31,734 nucleotides of DNA from positions 1 to 31,734 of IMG/VR virus record IMGVR_UViG_3300047554_000144. One strand, given 5' to 3'. Under the pieces are notes generated by a model. It was not told where the DNA came from. It saw only the letters and a program-made list of their open reading frames with translations, and did not search any database. Both the position numbers and the translations under genes were made by a program. Position 1 is the stretch's first letter. Each line of letters opens with the position of its first letter. Source of the DNA: a virus. Shown here in pieces: positions 21,484-28,826 of the stretch.

Positions 21484-23227
21484 AGTCCACGTTGTAAACC
21501 TATCCTCTTACACCACGCCAAACATTAGCGAGGTGCAGGGTAAGGATTGGGTGCAATATGGCGATGACAATAACTACTTCCAGTACCTGATTGACCGATA
21601 CAACGGTTCACCAACCAATAACGCCCTAATCAATGGCGTAGTGGACTTCGTATACGGCAAGGGCTTGGATGCTACCAACTCGGCAAAGAATCCGAGTGAG
21701 TACGCAGCGATGAAGGGCTTGTTTAGCAAGGACTGCGTAAAGAAGCTGGTGGCTGACTACAAGATGATGGGTCAATGCGCCATTCAGGTAATCTACTCGC
21801 AAGACCACAATACCATCGTAGAGATTGAGCATATCCCCATTGAGACTTTGCGTGCTGAGAAGTGTAACGAGGATGGGGAGATTGAAGGGTACTACTACGC
21901 CAAGAGTTGGTCGGATGTTGCTTCACGTAAAGAAACGCCTGTACGCATCCCTGCGTTCGGCACAAGCCGTGAAGGATTGGAGATTCTCTACATCAAGCCC
22001 TACCGAGCAGGATTCTACTACTACTCACCAGTAGACTATCAAGGAGGATTGCCGTACGCAGAGCTGGAAGAGGAGATTGCAAACTTCCACATCAACAACA
22101 TTCAGAACGGCCTCAACCCTTCAATGCTCATCAACTTCAACAACGGAGTACCGAGCGAGGAGGAGCGTAGGGCTATTGAGATGCAGATTGCTAACAAGTT
22201 CAGCGGCACGAGCAACGCAGGAAAGTTCATCTTGGCGTTCAACGACAATGCTGAATCTAAAGCAACACTTGAGACAGTACAACTAAGTGATGCCCATAAC
22301 CAATATCAGTTCTTGTCCAACGAGGCAATGCAGAAGCTGATGGTGGCTCACCGCATCACTTCTCCGATGCTTATGGGCATCAAGGATAGCACAGGGCTGG
22401 GTAACAACGCAGATGAGCTTAAAACGGCTTCTATCCTGTTTGAGAACATCGTGATTAAGCCTATCCAAGAAACGCTGCTTGATGGCTTTGAGAAGATTCT
22501 CACGTACAACGACATCAACCTCAACCTGTACTTCAAAACGCTCCAGCCGCTTGAGTTCACGAGCGACATTGAAACGCCAATGGATGCTGAAACCCGTGAA
22601 GAAGAAACGGGAGTGAAGCTATCCAGCCAAGAGCCGAGCGATGAGCATTTTGATGAGGTCTTTGCTGCTTTGGAAGAAGTAGGCGAGGTCATCAACGAAG
22701 ATGAGTGGGAACTTGTAGATGAGCGACCCGTTGACTACGAGGCAGAGCAAGCGTTGAGCAAGTACGCATTCGCATCAACAGGCAGCGCATTCCCCAACGC
22801 TAAAAGCTCGCAGGATGGCGTAACCGAAGAAGGCCGCCAATACAAGGTGCGCTACGCTTACGCTCCGAACGCTACGAAGGCCAATAGCCGTGAGTTCTGC
22901 AAGAAGATGGTAGCAGCAAACAAGGTATACCGCAAGGAGGACATTGAGCGCATGGGAAGCCAAGCAGTCAACGCAGGATTCGGTGTAGCAGGAGCAGACA
23001 CGTACTCTATCTGGTTGTACAAGGGCGGAGCAAGATGCCACCACTTCTGGATGCGTAAGACGTACCTCGCAAAAGCCGAAGGAGTAACGCCTGATGTAGG
23101 TAACCCTAATGCAGAGGTAACGGTAAACCAAGCTCGCAGAGCAGGAGTAGATTTAGAGCAGAATCCTAAAGACGTAGCAATGCGCCCAACGGATATGCCA
23201 AACAATGGATTCGTAAACCCCCGATAA
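21434..23227 (+). CDS. Portal protein with C-terminal extra domain, 597 aa
   Basis: Residues about 15-400 fit a portal: KVHVVNLSSYTTPNISEVQG, NALINGVVDFVYGKG, the stem/clip region (IEHIPIETLRAEKCNEDGEI, GLNPSMLINFNNGVPSEEER) and the long crown helix near RITSPMLMGIKD, LKTASILFENIVIKPIQET. Residues about 440-597 are a different domain with many basic and aromatic residues (REFCKKMVAANKVYRKED, GGARCHHFWMRKTYLAKAEG), possibly a head-morphogenesis-type tail. ATG 21464 is an alternative start that cuts the upstream overlap to 20 bases. It forms the DNA entry ring at one vertex. Confidence 0.8.
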   Translation: MSTRKKQATTMTTSSSKVHVVNLSSYTTPNISEVQGKDWVQYGDDNNYFQYLIDRYNGSPTNNALINGVVDFVYGKGLDATNSAKNPSEYAAMKGLFSKDCVKKLVADYKMMGQCAIQVIYSQDHNTIVEIEHIPIETLRAEKCNEDGEIEGYYYAKSWSDVASRKETPVRIPAFGTSREGLEILYIKPYRAGFYYYSPVDYQGGLPYAELEEEIANFHINNIQNGLNPSMLINFNNGVPSEEERRAIEMQIANKFSGTSNAGKFILAFNDNAESKATLETVQLSDAHNQYQFLSNEAMQKLMVAHRITSPMLMGIKDSTGLGNNADELKTASILFENIVIKPIQETLLDGFEKILTYNDINLNLYFKTLQPLEFTSDIETPMDAETREEETGVKLSSQEPSDEHFDEVFAALEEVGEVINEDEWELVDERPVDYEAEQALSKYAFASTGSAFPNAKSSQDGVTEEGRQYKVRYAYAPNATKANSREFCKKMVAANKVYRKEDIERMGSQAVNAGFGVAGADTYSIWLYKGGARCHHFWMRKTYLAKAEGVTPDVGNPNAEVTVNQARRAGVDLEQNPKDVAMRPTDMPNNGFVNPR

Positions 23228-23752
23228 GTGAGAGAAGCAGGTGTATATAAGGTAACAAGCCCAAGTGGAAAGGTCTACATTGGGCAAGCATCCAATATAC
23301 ATAGGCGAATGATTGAGCATAAAAGTGATTCTAAAAAAATCATAAACAAATTCTACTCATCAATTAAGAAATACGGATTTGAAGCACATACGATTGAGGT
23401 ATTGTTTTTAAGTGATGTCCCGTATGAGCGAAACCGAATTGAACAATTCTACATTAACTATTACGATTCAATTAAAACAGGATTAAACCTAATTGATGTA
23501 ATTGGTCCTGTTCAATCATTTTCAGGAAAGAAACATACTCCCGAAGAAGTTGAACGAATCAAAGCCCGAATGAAAGGTGTAAATCCAACTTGGGCTATTG
23601 AAAAAATAAAGAAGCGTGTATTTTGCAGTTATCTCAATGAGGAGTTTGAATCAACTCGTGCTTGTGCTAAAGCGCTCGGAGTAAGTCAGGCACTTGTTTC
23701 AATGATGGCAAACGGAAAGACTACAAACAAATATAATATATCGTTTATATGA
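23228..23752 (+). CDS. GIY-YIG homing endonuclease
   Basis: 174 residues from GTG 23228, directly after the portal stop. GVYKVTSPSGKVYIGQASN (GIY-YIG core at residues 5-19), HRRMIEHKSD with the catalytic Arg, and a later IEQFYINYYDS with Glu. After it come NUMOD3-like KKHTPEEVERIKARMKG and a C-terminal helix-turn-helix (STRACAKALGVSQALVSMMA). It is markedly more AT-rich than the head genes around it, as expected for a recent arrival. Its TGA overlaps the ATG of the next gene, so it is fitted neatly between two head genes. Confidence 0.88.
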   Translation: MREAGVYKVTSPSGKVYIGQASNIHRRMIEHKSDSKKIINKFYSSIKKYGFEAHTIEVLFLSDVPYERNRIEQFYINYYDSIKTGLNLIDVIGPVQSFSGKKHTPEEVERIKARMKGVNPTWAIEKIKKRVFCSYLNEEFESTRACAKALGVSQALVSMMANGKTTNKYNISFI

Positions 23753-24246
23753 CCGCCCTCTGGATAAAACGAGAAGACCTTGTCCGCCAAACTGCCTTAG
23801 GAGGCAACGTGGACAGTGATAAATTTTTGCAATTTATTAAAGTCGCTCAAGAAATTCATTTACAAAACTACACAGGCACTCGCCTGTACGATAAGATTAG
23901 CAATGACATCATCGCAGGTACACTTGCTGACCCTTATTTGTCGCTTGTAAACGACTACCTTCAGCCCATGTTGATCCACTGGGCCGCCACCGAATACTTG
24001 CCTTTTGCTGCGTACACGATAGCCAATGGCGGTGTATACAAGCACACAAGCGAGAATTCAACAAGCGTAGAAAAGAACGAGGTTGACTTTTTGGTGGAGA
24101 AGGAGCGCAACATTGCTCAGTACTATACTGACCGCTTCATCACCTATATGAGCTACAACCAAGCGACATTCCCTGAATACTATCAAAACTCAAATGCCGA
24201 TGTCTTCCCCGATACGGATGCAAACTTTTCAAGCTGGGTCTTGTAG
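23749..24246 (+). CDS. Head-tail connector/adaptor-like protein, 165 aa
   Basis: MTALWIKREDLVRQTALGGN, VDSDKFLQFIKVAQEIHLQN, YDKISNDIIAGTLADPYLSL, LQPMLIHWAATEYLPFAAYT, then a long helix near FLVEKERNIAQYYTDRFITY. All-helical with an early DLV pattern, fitting the adaptor proteins that sit under the portal (DUF6712-like in Bacteroidetes phages). It was probably next to the portal before the GIY-YIG gene arrived. Confidence 0.6.
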   Translation: MTALWIKREDLVRQTALGGNVDSDKFLQFIKVAQEIHLQNYTGTRLYDKISNDIIAGTLADPYLSLVNDYLQPMLIHWAATEYLPFAAYTIANGGVYKHTSENSTSVEKNEVDFLVEKERNIAQYYTDRFITYMSYNQATFPEYYQNSNADVFPDTDANFSSWVL

Positions 24247-24322
24247 CAAGAAGCAATATGAACCCAAGAAGGGCAATATACTGAAGCTACAAAGTTATTT
24301 AAAGGAGAAAGAGAAGAAATGA
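24218..24322 (+). CDS. Small basic protein, 34 aa
   Basis: From ATG 24218 (ATG 24194 adds eight residues): MQTFQAGSCSKKQYEPKKGN then ILKLQSYLKEKEKK. TGA 24320-24322 overlaps the next ATG (ATGA). Lys-rich, with one Cys. The YEPKKGNILKL pattern is one I have seen in small phage proteins at this location. Function unknown. Confidence 0.5.
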   Translation: MQTFQAGSCSKKQYEPKKGNILKLQSYLKEKEKK

Positions 24323-24636
24323 ACCTAATCAGCTGGGGTATTATATATTGTTCGTCTTGGTTTGGACAAACCGATGAAACGACCTTGTCCATTCAGAACG
24401 AGTCAGCACCTCCGTGCTTCGCTCCTGTTAACGAAATCGCTGATGAGTTCGTTGACCGAGTTACTGCCGATGGTGGTGTTGTAGAAGGCTACGATTGCTT
24501 GGTAGGGGCATTGCAGGATTTAGGAGAGGACACCTACTACGATATTTTTGACACTTACATCCAGCGTATGACCGATGACGGAGCAACATTGGAGGGAGAA
24601 GAATGCTTGATTGACCAACTATTTATTTTGAACTGA
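24319..24636 (+). CDS. Small protein with two copies of the DGG..E..DCL motif, 105 aa
   Basis: A hydrophobic start (MNLISWGIIYCSSWFG) is followed by two related blocks: FVDRVTADGGVVEGYDCLVG (about residues 43-62) and YIQRMTDDGATLEGEECLID (about 79-98). The block also occurs in genes 12711 and 21049. It precedes the fibre-like gene with a one-base overlap (TGATG). It might be a linker or anchor for structural proteins. Confidence 0.6.
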   Translation: MNLISWGIIYCSSWFGQTDETTLSIQNESAPPCFAPVNEIADEFVDRVTADGGVVEGYDCLVGALQDLGEDTYYDIFDTYIQRMTDDGATLEGEECLIDQLFILN

Positions 24637-26342
24637 TGAGCTATTTTGACGATGCCAGCTTGGTAATGATTCCAAGCGGTTATAAAGACCAGAAGGTCTA
24701 CTCGGTGAAGCCTTTGGATGGGTCGGGTGACCTTACGTTCAGCCGTGCCTCAAGTGCAACCCGTGTTGCAAGTAATGGCCTTATTGAGAAGGTGCGCACG
24801 AATGTTGTTTTGCAGTCTGAGGCGTTCAATACGACTTGGGCGACTGCTTCGGTAAGCGTTACACCAAATACAACTGCAAATCCCTTAAATGGTGCGTTGA
24901 CTGCTGACACTATTACTTTGACGGGTGCGACTACGCAAAAGTTTATAACGCAGAGCATTATTTATGGTGGTTCAACAACAACAAGCGTTTACCTAAAGGC
25001 TGGAACGCATCAATTCGTACAAATTTGTTTAGGGGGAGACCCCGCCCCAAGCGCAAACTTTGACCTTGTAAATGGAACCGCCTCTGCAACAAATTCAACC
25101 GCAAGCATTGTATCGGTTGGCGGTGGGTTTTTTCGTTGTTCAATGGCGGCTACGTCTATTATTGGCACGGATATAATTATTTTAGCAGTAGATTCTTTGG
25201 CGGCTGCTCGTTTTGCGTCAACTGCGTCAACGGGTACTTTTATTGCCTTTGGCGCACAAGTAGAAGTAGGCGACATCGCAACAGACTACATCGCCACCAC
25301 CAGCGCAGCAGTAAGCGTTGGCCCTGTTAGTGGGTTACCCCGTTTGGACTACTTGAATAGTACTTGCCCTCGCCTGTTGCTTGAACCGCAGCGGACTAAC
25401 CTCTTGACCTATAGTTCAAATTTCTCAAGTGGATATTTTAACTTCAATTCAACCACGTCTGCAAGCACTACGTTAAGTCCAGAAGGATACCTTAATGCTG
25501 CAAGATTAACCTCATCAAGCTCGGGTGTTATATTTACTGGGGTTTCAGCAACTGGAACTCACACGTTTTCAGTTTTTGCAAAGTACGTAAACCAAGCAAA
25601 CTGCCGTTTAGGATTTACTGATGGTACCGATTACGAAACTACGTTCAACATTCAAAACGGAACAATCGTATCTTCAGGCGCAACACTTACGTCAAAGATT
25701 GAGGCTTATCCTAATGGATGGTATCGCTGCTCTATCACGAGGAATTTAACTGGTCCAACGCCAAACATCTACTTTGGTGCAACCGTACTTGTTGGAAACT
25801 TTGACTTCTACGGAGCGCAAGTAGAAGCAGGAGCCTACGCCACCTCGTACATCCCCACATTGGGAACGAGCGTTACAAGGGTTGCGGATGCTGCTTCTAA
25901 AGCGGGCATTAGCTCGCTTATCGGGCAGACGGAGGGTACTTTGTTTGCGGAGTTTAATTTTGACGGAAGGTATGATTCAAACGGAATTATTCCGATTGTT
26001 ATACGAACTTCAAATAATGAAGCATACATTTTTATTAGCGGAGCTGGTTCTTTGCTGTGTGAACTTGTAGTGGCTGGAGTACCACAAGCTTCAATATCTG
26101 GAAGTATTGGAGCTGTAGGAATTAAAAAAATTGCGTTTGCATACAAACAAAACGACTTTGTAGTTTATTTAAACGGAGTACAAATTGGCACCGATATTAG
26201 CGGAACTGTTGGCGCAATGGCTGATTTAAATGTTGGCTCATGGCATAGCTCTGGATATTCTACAATGAACGGAATTAACCAAGCCCTACTTTTCAAGACC
26301 CGCTTAACTAACGCCCAACTGGCAGAATTGACCACGCTATGA
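24636..26342 (+). CDS. Tail fibre/receptor-binding-like protein with tandem domains
   Basis: 568 residues, Thr/Ser/Ala/Gly-rich and beta-sheet in pattern. Two related modules follow each other. The first starts near RTNVVLQSEAF (54) and ends FGAQVEVGDIATDYIAT (about 205-221). The second starts near RTNLLTYSSNF (253) and ends YGAQVEAGAYATSYIPT (about 391-407). Each carries a GFFRCS/GWYRCS strand and resembles sugar-binding beta-sandwiches. The last 140 residues look like a concanavalin/LamG fold (TLFAEFNFDG, FVVYLNGVQIGTD, LLFKTRLTNAQLAEL). Codons in the second module and the C-terminal part are more AT-rich. It probably binds the host surface. Confidence 0.65.
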   Translation: MSYFDDASLVMIPSGYKDQKVYSVKPLDGSGDLTFSRASSATRVASNGLIEKVRTNVVLQSEAFNTTWATASVSVTPNTTANPLNGALTADTITLTGATTQKFITQSIIYGGSTTTSVYLKAGTHQFVQICLGGDPAPSANFDLVNGTASATNSTASIVSVGGGFFRCSMAATSIIGTDIIILAVDSLAAARFASTASTGTFIAFGAQVEVGDIATDYIATTSAAVSVGPVSGLPRLDYLNSTCPRLLLEPQRTNLLTYSSNFSSGYFNFNSTTSASTTLSPEGYLNAARLTSSSSGVIFTGVSATGTHTFSVFAKYVNQANCRLGFTDGTDYETTFNIQNGTIVSSGATLTSKIEAYPNGWYRCSITRNLTGPTPNIYFGATVLVGNFDFYGAQVEAGAYATSYIPTLGTSVTRVADAASKAGISSLIGQTEGTLFAEFNFDGRYDSNGIIPIVIRTSNNEAYIFISGAGSLLCELVVAGVPQASISGSIGAVGIKKIAFAYKQNDFVVYLNGVQIGTDISGTVGAMADLNVGSWHSSGYSTMNGINQALLFKTRLTNAQLAELTTL

Positions 26343-26731
26343 AATTCCTAAAATACGAGTTCACGCCCAGCCAATGGGCTACGGCTAAAGCCAAGATTGA
26401 AACAACGGGTACTGACCCCGAAGGTGAAACCTACACCACTTGGAACTCCGAGCTGGTTACGGCAGTAGTTGAGTTGGGCTACCTCTGCACCGAATGGGGA
26501 ACCGATGCCGAAGGCAACCAAGTTTGCTTGAAGACCTCACCGAAGTACGCAGTAGATATCCTGTGGACTGGTGAGCCTCTTGCTACCTCTTTTGCTTCGT
26601 ATGTTGTATGGCCTGCTCCTTGTGGTGTGCATATCATCGCAGGATGGGAGCAAGCCTACGCAGAGGAATACTGCAAGGCTAACCCCGAAGCAGCATACTG
26701 CCAACCTCCTGTTCCGCCTGTAACTGAATAA
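26339..26731 (+). CDS. Fibre-associated hypothetical protein, 130 aa
   Basis: MKFLKYEFTPSQWATAKAKI, a Trp-rich alpha/beta middle (SELVTAVVELGYLCTEWGTD, AVDILWTGEPLATSFASYVV), then CGVHIIAGWEQAYAEEYCKA and a Pro-rich tail (PPVPPVTE). I recall this family just after fibre genes in Bacteroidetes phages, so a chaperone or fibre-tip role is possible. Four-base overlap with the fibre gene. Confidence 0.55.
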   Translation: MKFLKYEFTPSQWATAKAKIETTGTDPEGETYTTWNSELVTAVVELGYLCTEWGTDAEGNQVCLKTSPKYAVDILWTGEPLATSFASYVVWPAPCGVHIIAGWEQAYAEEYCKANPEAAYCQPPVPPVTE

Positions 26732-26733
26732 CG

Positions 26734-26907
26734 ATGACAAAGGAATCCGCAGATTCAGTAATCACGTCTTGGTCTTTGACAGGCGCAGGCCTGTTGGTTG
26801 GCTACGTTCATCAGGCACTTGGTCTTTTAGTTCTGGTTGCCTCTCTTGCCTACACCTTGTGGAAGTGGCGCAGGGATTGGCTAAAGGAGAAGAATCGTGC
26901 TAATTGA
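26734..26907 (+). CDS. Holin candidate, 57 aa
   Basis: ATG 26734, two bases after the previous stop. An N-terminal polar part (MTKESADSVITSW) is followed by a hydrophobic region with a weak break (LTGAGLLVGYVHQALGLLVL, VASLAYTLW) and a very basic tail (KWRRDWLKEKNRAN). One or two membrane helices plus a charged tail are typical of small holins. It starts the lysis region ahead of the amidase. Confidence 0.5.
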   Translation: MTKESADSVITSWSLTGAGLLVGYVHQALGLLVLVASLAYTLWKWRRDWLKEKNRAN

Positions 26908-27085
26908 GCGACTCTTTAAGAATCCCAAGACCACCATCTTGGGACTTCTTATTATTGGGCTATGTTTTGTTCTGGTGTTCTACCAGCGAGCTACTCTTAC
27001 GGAGGTATCGGCATTCCTGATGGGAGCGTTTGCACTTATGTTTTTAAAAGACCCTAACGATGGCAAAGCAACAGGCGGTAAGTAA
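26897..27085 (+). CDS. Second small membrane protein, holin-like, 62 aa
   Basis: GTG 26897 overlaps the previous gene by 11 bases. LIERLFKNPKTTILGLLIIG, FVLVFYQRATLTEVSAFLMG, ALMFLKDPNDGKATGGK: two hydrophobic helices separated by a short polar loop. I recall the NPKTTxxGLL and EVSAFLxG pattern in Bacteroidetes phage holin-like proteins. It could form a holin/antiholin pair with the gene before it. Confidence 0.55.
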   Translation: MLIERLFKNPKTTILGLLIIGLCFVLVFYQRATLTEVSAFLMGAFALMFLKDPNDGKATGGK

Positions 27086-27188
27086 GTTCATCAGCAAGAG
27101 CAAGAAGCGAGGCAAGCATTCAAAGAGTGCAAGCAGCAACAAGCGGAGCAAGAACTACAAGAAGCCCTACGGAGGGCAAGGTCGTTAA
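27060..27188 (+). CDS. Very basic small protein, 42 aa
   Basis: ATG 27060 to TAA 27186-27188, overlapping the holin-like gene by 26 bases. Lys/Arg/Ser-rich (KSKKRGKHSKSASSNKRSKN, then KKPYGGQGR). Probably disordered and nucleic acid-binding. I recall similar K/S-rich small proteins near the lysis genes of marine Bacteroidetes phages; no function known. Confidence 0.5.
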   Translation: MAKQQAVSKFISKSKKRGKHSKSASSNKRSKNYKKPYGGQGR

Positions 27189-27271
27189 GTTGGTTTAACA
27201 ATTTTACTTAAGATTGTTAAGTAGGTTTATCAAAACCAATAACGAGCAAGATTTTAACAAAATCAAAACCA
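27184..27271 (+). promoter_or_regulatory. Repeat-rich control region before the amidase gene
   Basis: GTTAAGTTGGTTTA (27184-27197) recurs as GTTAAGTAGGTTTA (27216-27229), 32 bp apart. An inverted repeat TTAACAAT (27195-27202) with ATTGTTAA (27213-27220) surrounds CTTAAG. ATCAAAACCAAT, carrying part of the leader, occurs twice (27229-27240 and 27262-27273), the second running into the ATG at 27272. This looks like a regulated start for the lysis enzyme. No clean -33/-7 pair is visible. Confidence 0.5.
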
Positions 27272-27682
27272 ATGAGAACCCTGAAGCGCATAATCCTCCA
27301 TTGTACGGCTACCCCAGAAGGCAAGCACTTTGACGTAGCAACAATCCGCAAGTGGCACTTGGAGCGTGGATGGAAGGACATCGGCTACCACTACGTCATC
27401 TACCTTGACGGCTCGGTACACGAAGGCCGACCTGTTGAGAAGGTTGGTGCGCATACAAGCGGACACAACGAGGACTCTATTGGCGTGGTATATGTTGGTG
27501 GCGTTGATAAGAATGGCAAAGCAAAGGACACCTTGAACGAATCGCAAGAGGTAGCGTTAGTTAATTTGATACAGGCATTGCGAGCAGAATACGGAGAGCT
27601 GTCCCTTCACGGACACAACGAGTACGCAAACAAAGCCTGCCCTTCGTTTAACGTCAAAACAAAACTACATTGGCTTCTTTAG
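27272..27682 (+). CDS. N-acetylmuramoyl-L-alanine amidase (endolysin)
   Basis: 136 residues, the amidase_2/T7 lysozyme type. RIILHCTATPEGKHF holds His10, IGYHYVIYLDGSVHEGRPVE is the middle strand region, and HGHNEYANKACPSF holds His115 and Cys123 as zinc ligands with Lys121 nearby. All catalytic ligands are present. No signal peptide is seen, so it needs a holin. It cuts the bond between the glycan and the peptide in the cell wall. The leader AAAACCA precedes its ATG. Confidence 0.85.
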   Translation: MRTLKRIILHCTATPEGKHFDVATIRKWHLERGWKDIGYHYVIYLDGSVHEGRPVEKVGAHTSGHNEDSIGVVYVGGVDKNGKAKDTLNESQEVALVNLIQALRAEYGELSLHGHNEYANKACPSFNVKTKLHWLL

Positions 27683-27706
27683 AGGACTTCATCAACGATT
27701 TAGAAA

Positions 27707-28105
27707 ATGCGCCACAACCGACTTGCAACATTGACAATCCTGACGAGTGTACTTCTTGCGGCAGTTAGCGGATGCCGTACTGCTCAACCTATCCTTCAGA
27801 GTGTGATTGTCAAGGACACGGTGATTGTAACCGAAACAAAGTACCTTCTGGACACGCTGGAGGTGCTAAAGGACACGACCATCTACCAAGACAAGGTACG
27901 CCTTCAGCTCAAGTACATAGACCGAAAGGTAGTGGTCGAGGGCGTTTGTGAGGCCGATACTGTCCTCGTTGCTCAAACGAAGGTAATCACTACTCTTGAA
28001 CCAAAGCGCAAGGGGTGGAACTTTGACCAGTTGGTATTCGGTTCGTTGGTTGCTCTGCTCATCATCTACCTATTCAAGAGGTGGGTGGACAAGTTGACCG
28101 AATAA
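27707..28105 (+). CDS. Candidate unimolecular spanin (lipoprotein plus C-terminal TM)
   Basis: 132 residues. The N-terminal signal with lipobox (TSVLLAAVSGC, Cys near 23) should send it to the outer membrane as a lipoprotein. A long, mostly beta/coil periplasmic part follows (VIVKDTVIVTETKYLLDTLE, KVRLQLKYIDRKVVVE). The C-terminus has one membrane helix (QLVFGSLVALLIIYLF) with a basic end (KRWVDKLTE). That layout, one protein tied to both membranes, is that of u-spanins that fuse the envelope membranes after wall breakdown. It directly follows the amidase. Confidence 0.6.
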   Translation: MRHNRLATLTILTSVLLAAVSGCRTAQPILQSVIVKDTVIVTETKYLLDTLEVLKDTTIYQDKVRLQLKYIDRKVVVEGVCEADTVLVAQTKVITTLEPKRKGWNFDQLVFGSLVALLIIYLFKRWVDKLTE

Positions 28106-28118
28106 GCCCGTAGAGGGC
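28106..28118 (+). terminator. Weak hairpin after the lysis genes
   Basis: GCCC (28106-28109), loop GTAGA, GGGC (28115-28118), followed by ATTTAT. A short 4-bp stem directly after the stop codon with only a weak T-rich tail. It may stop rightward transcription ahead of the leftward HNH gene. Confidence 0.3.
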
Positions 28119-28193
28119 ATTTATATGCGTTCTAATGCACTTTCTACCCAAAGTGGTATGGTTGTATGTTTTAGCGTATAAAAGTCGCTTAAA

Positions 28194-28556
28194 TCAAAGA
28201 TTATTGTGTTTTTTGATATAATCAGCGATTTTTAGAATGTCCTCAAGAGTTCCGTTTTGTTTTATCCTATTGGCTTTCATTGAGATAATCAAAACATTAC
28301 CTGCAACATAGCCGCCTTTTGGGTCAACTCTGTCAAGCGATGGAGAGTTATCAGCCATTACCTCGTTGAAGTAGTCAAGCTCAATACCAAGAACAGGACA
28401 ATGACTTGGGAATGTCAAATCGTGAACTGACAACGATGAACCAAACTTTGTTTTCTTTTGATTCAAGAGTTGATTGAACTTGAACTTGAGATAAGCAAGA
28501 AACATCTTTTCTTTATCTACCTTCTCAAGATAACCTGATTTTAATTCTAACTTCAT
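28194..28556 (-). CDS. HNH endonuclease on the minus strand, 120 aa
   Basis: The only leftward gene. Start ATG at 28556 (MKLELKSGYLEKVDKEKMFL) is preferred over 28592 because a promoter lies between. HNH-type pattern: CPVLGIELDYF (53-63), NSPSLDRVDPKGGYVAGNVL (70-89), KANRIKQNGT (94-103). This is the SPSLDRxDxxxGYVxGNV family of small phage HNH endonucleases. AT-rich coding. It is probably a mobile free-standing endonuclease that has landed between the lysis and replication regions with its own promoter. Confidence 0.75.
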   Translation of the reverse strand: MKLELKSGYLEKVDKEKMFLAYLKFKFNQLLNQKKTKFGSSLSVHDLTFPSHCPVLGIELDYFNEVMADNSPSLDRVDPKGGYVAGNVLIISMKANRIKQNGTLEDILKIADYIKKHNNL

Positions 28557-28561
28557 AAACC

Positions 28562-28592
28562 TAAAGATACTTAATAAGAACTCAAGTATCAA
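28562..28592 (-). promoter_or_regulatory. Leftward promoter for the HNH gene
   Basis: On the minus strand: TTG (28590-28592), 20-bp spacer, TATCTTTA (28562-28569), the same -7 variant as at 3077. Its -7 box ends 5 bases from the start codon at 28556, so the mRNA would be nearly leaderless. Confidence 0.55.
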
Positions 28593-28606
28593 CCTGAAGG
28601 TTGATA
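28587..28606. promoter_or_regulatory. Perfect hairpin over the leftward -33 element
   Basis: TATCAACC (28587-28594), loop TGAA, GGTTGATA (28599-28606). It covers the TTG of the leftward promoter, so it is a good operator candidate. A second inverted repeat AAGTCA/TGACTT (28617-28622 and 28629-28634) stands nearby. Confidence 0.45.
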
Positions 28607-28654
28607 TTAAGTTAGTAAGTCAAGTAAGTGACTTGTATAAAAAACAAAATAATC

Positions 28655-28685
28655 TTGACATACGCAAGTGCCTGTGTTAAATTTT
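28655..28685 (+). promoter_or_regulatory. Rightward promoter for the replication genes
   Basis: TTG (28655-28657), 20-bp spacer, TAAATTTT (28678-28685), one base off TAnnTTTG. It also reads as TTGACA with a 17-bp spacer to TAAATT, so a vegetative sigma could use it too. It is back to back with the leftward promoter at 28562-28592. Confidence 0.45.
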
Positions 28686-28762
28686 TTCCAATAACTATAC
28701 ATAGCTCTTGCTTGGTGTGAATTATTTTCCACTTAATCAGCTCTTTGCAAAATTATTTTCCA
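28679..28762. repeat. AATTATTTTCCA short repeats
   Basis: AATTATTTTCCA at 28720-28731 and 28751-28762, with a weaker copy AAATTTTTTCCA at 28679-28690. They stand at 41 and 31 bp from each other in the AT-rich gap upstream of the replication genes. They may be protein-binding iterons near an origin or a promoter. The 28593-28826 gap otherwise holds no gene. Confidence 0.4.
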
Positions 28763-28826
28763 TAAACAGTGAACGACTATATTTTCTTGTACTGGGATGA
28801 CTTACCTTTGGGTAAACCATCAGACA

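Noticed and set aside
24636-26342. Diversity-generating retroelement target in the fibre gene
   Set aside because: No reverse transcriptase or template repeat is found anywhere in the window.
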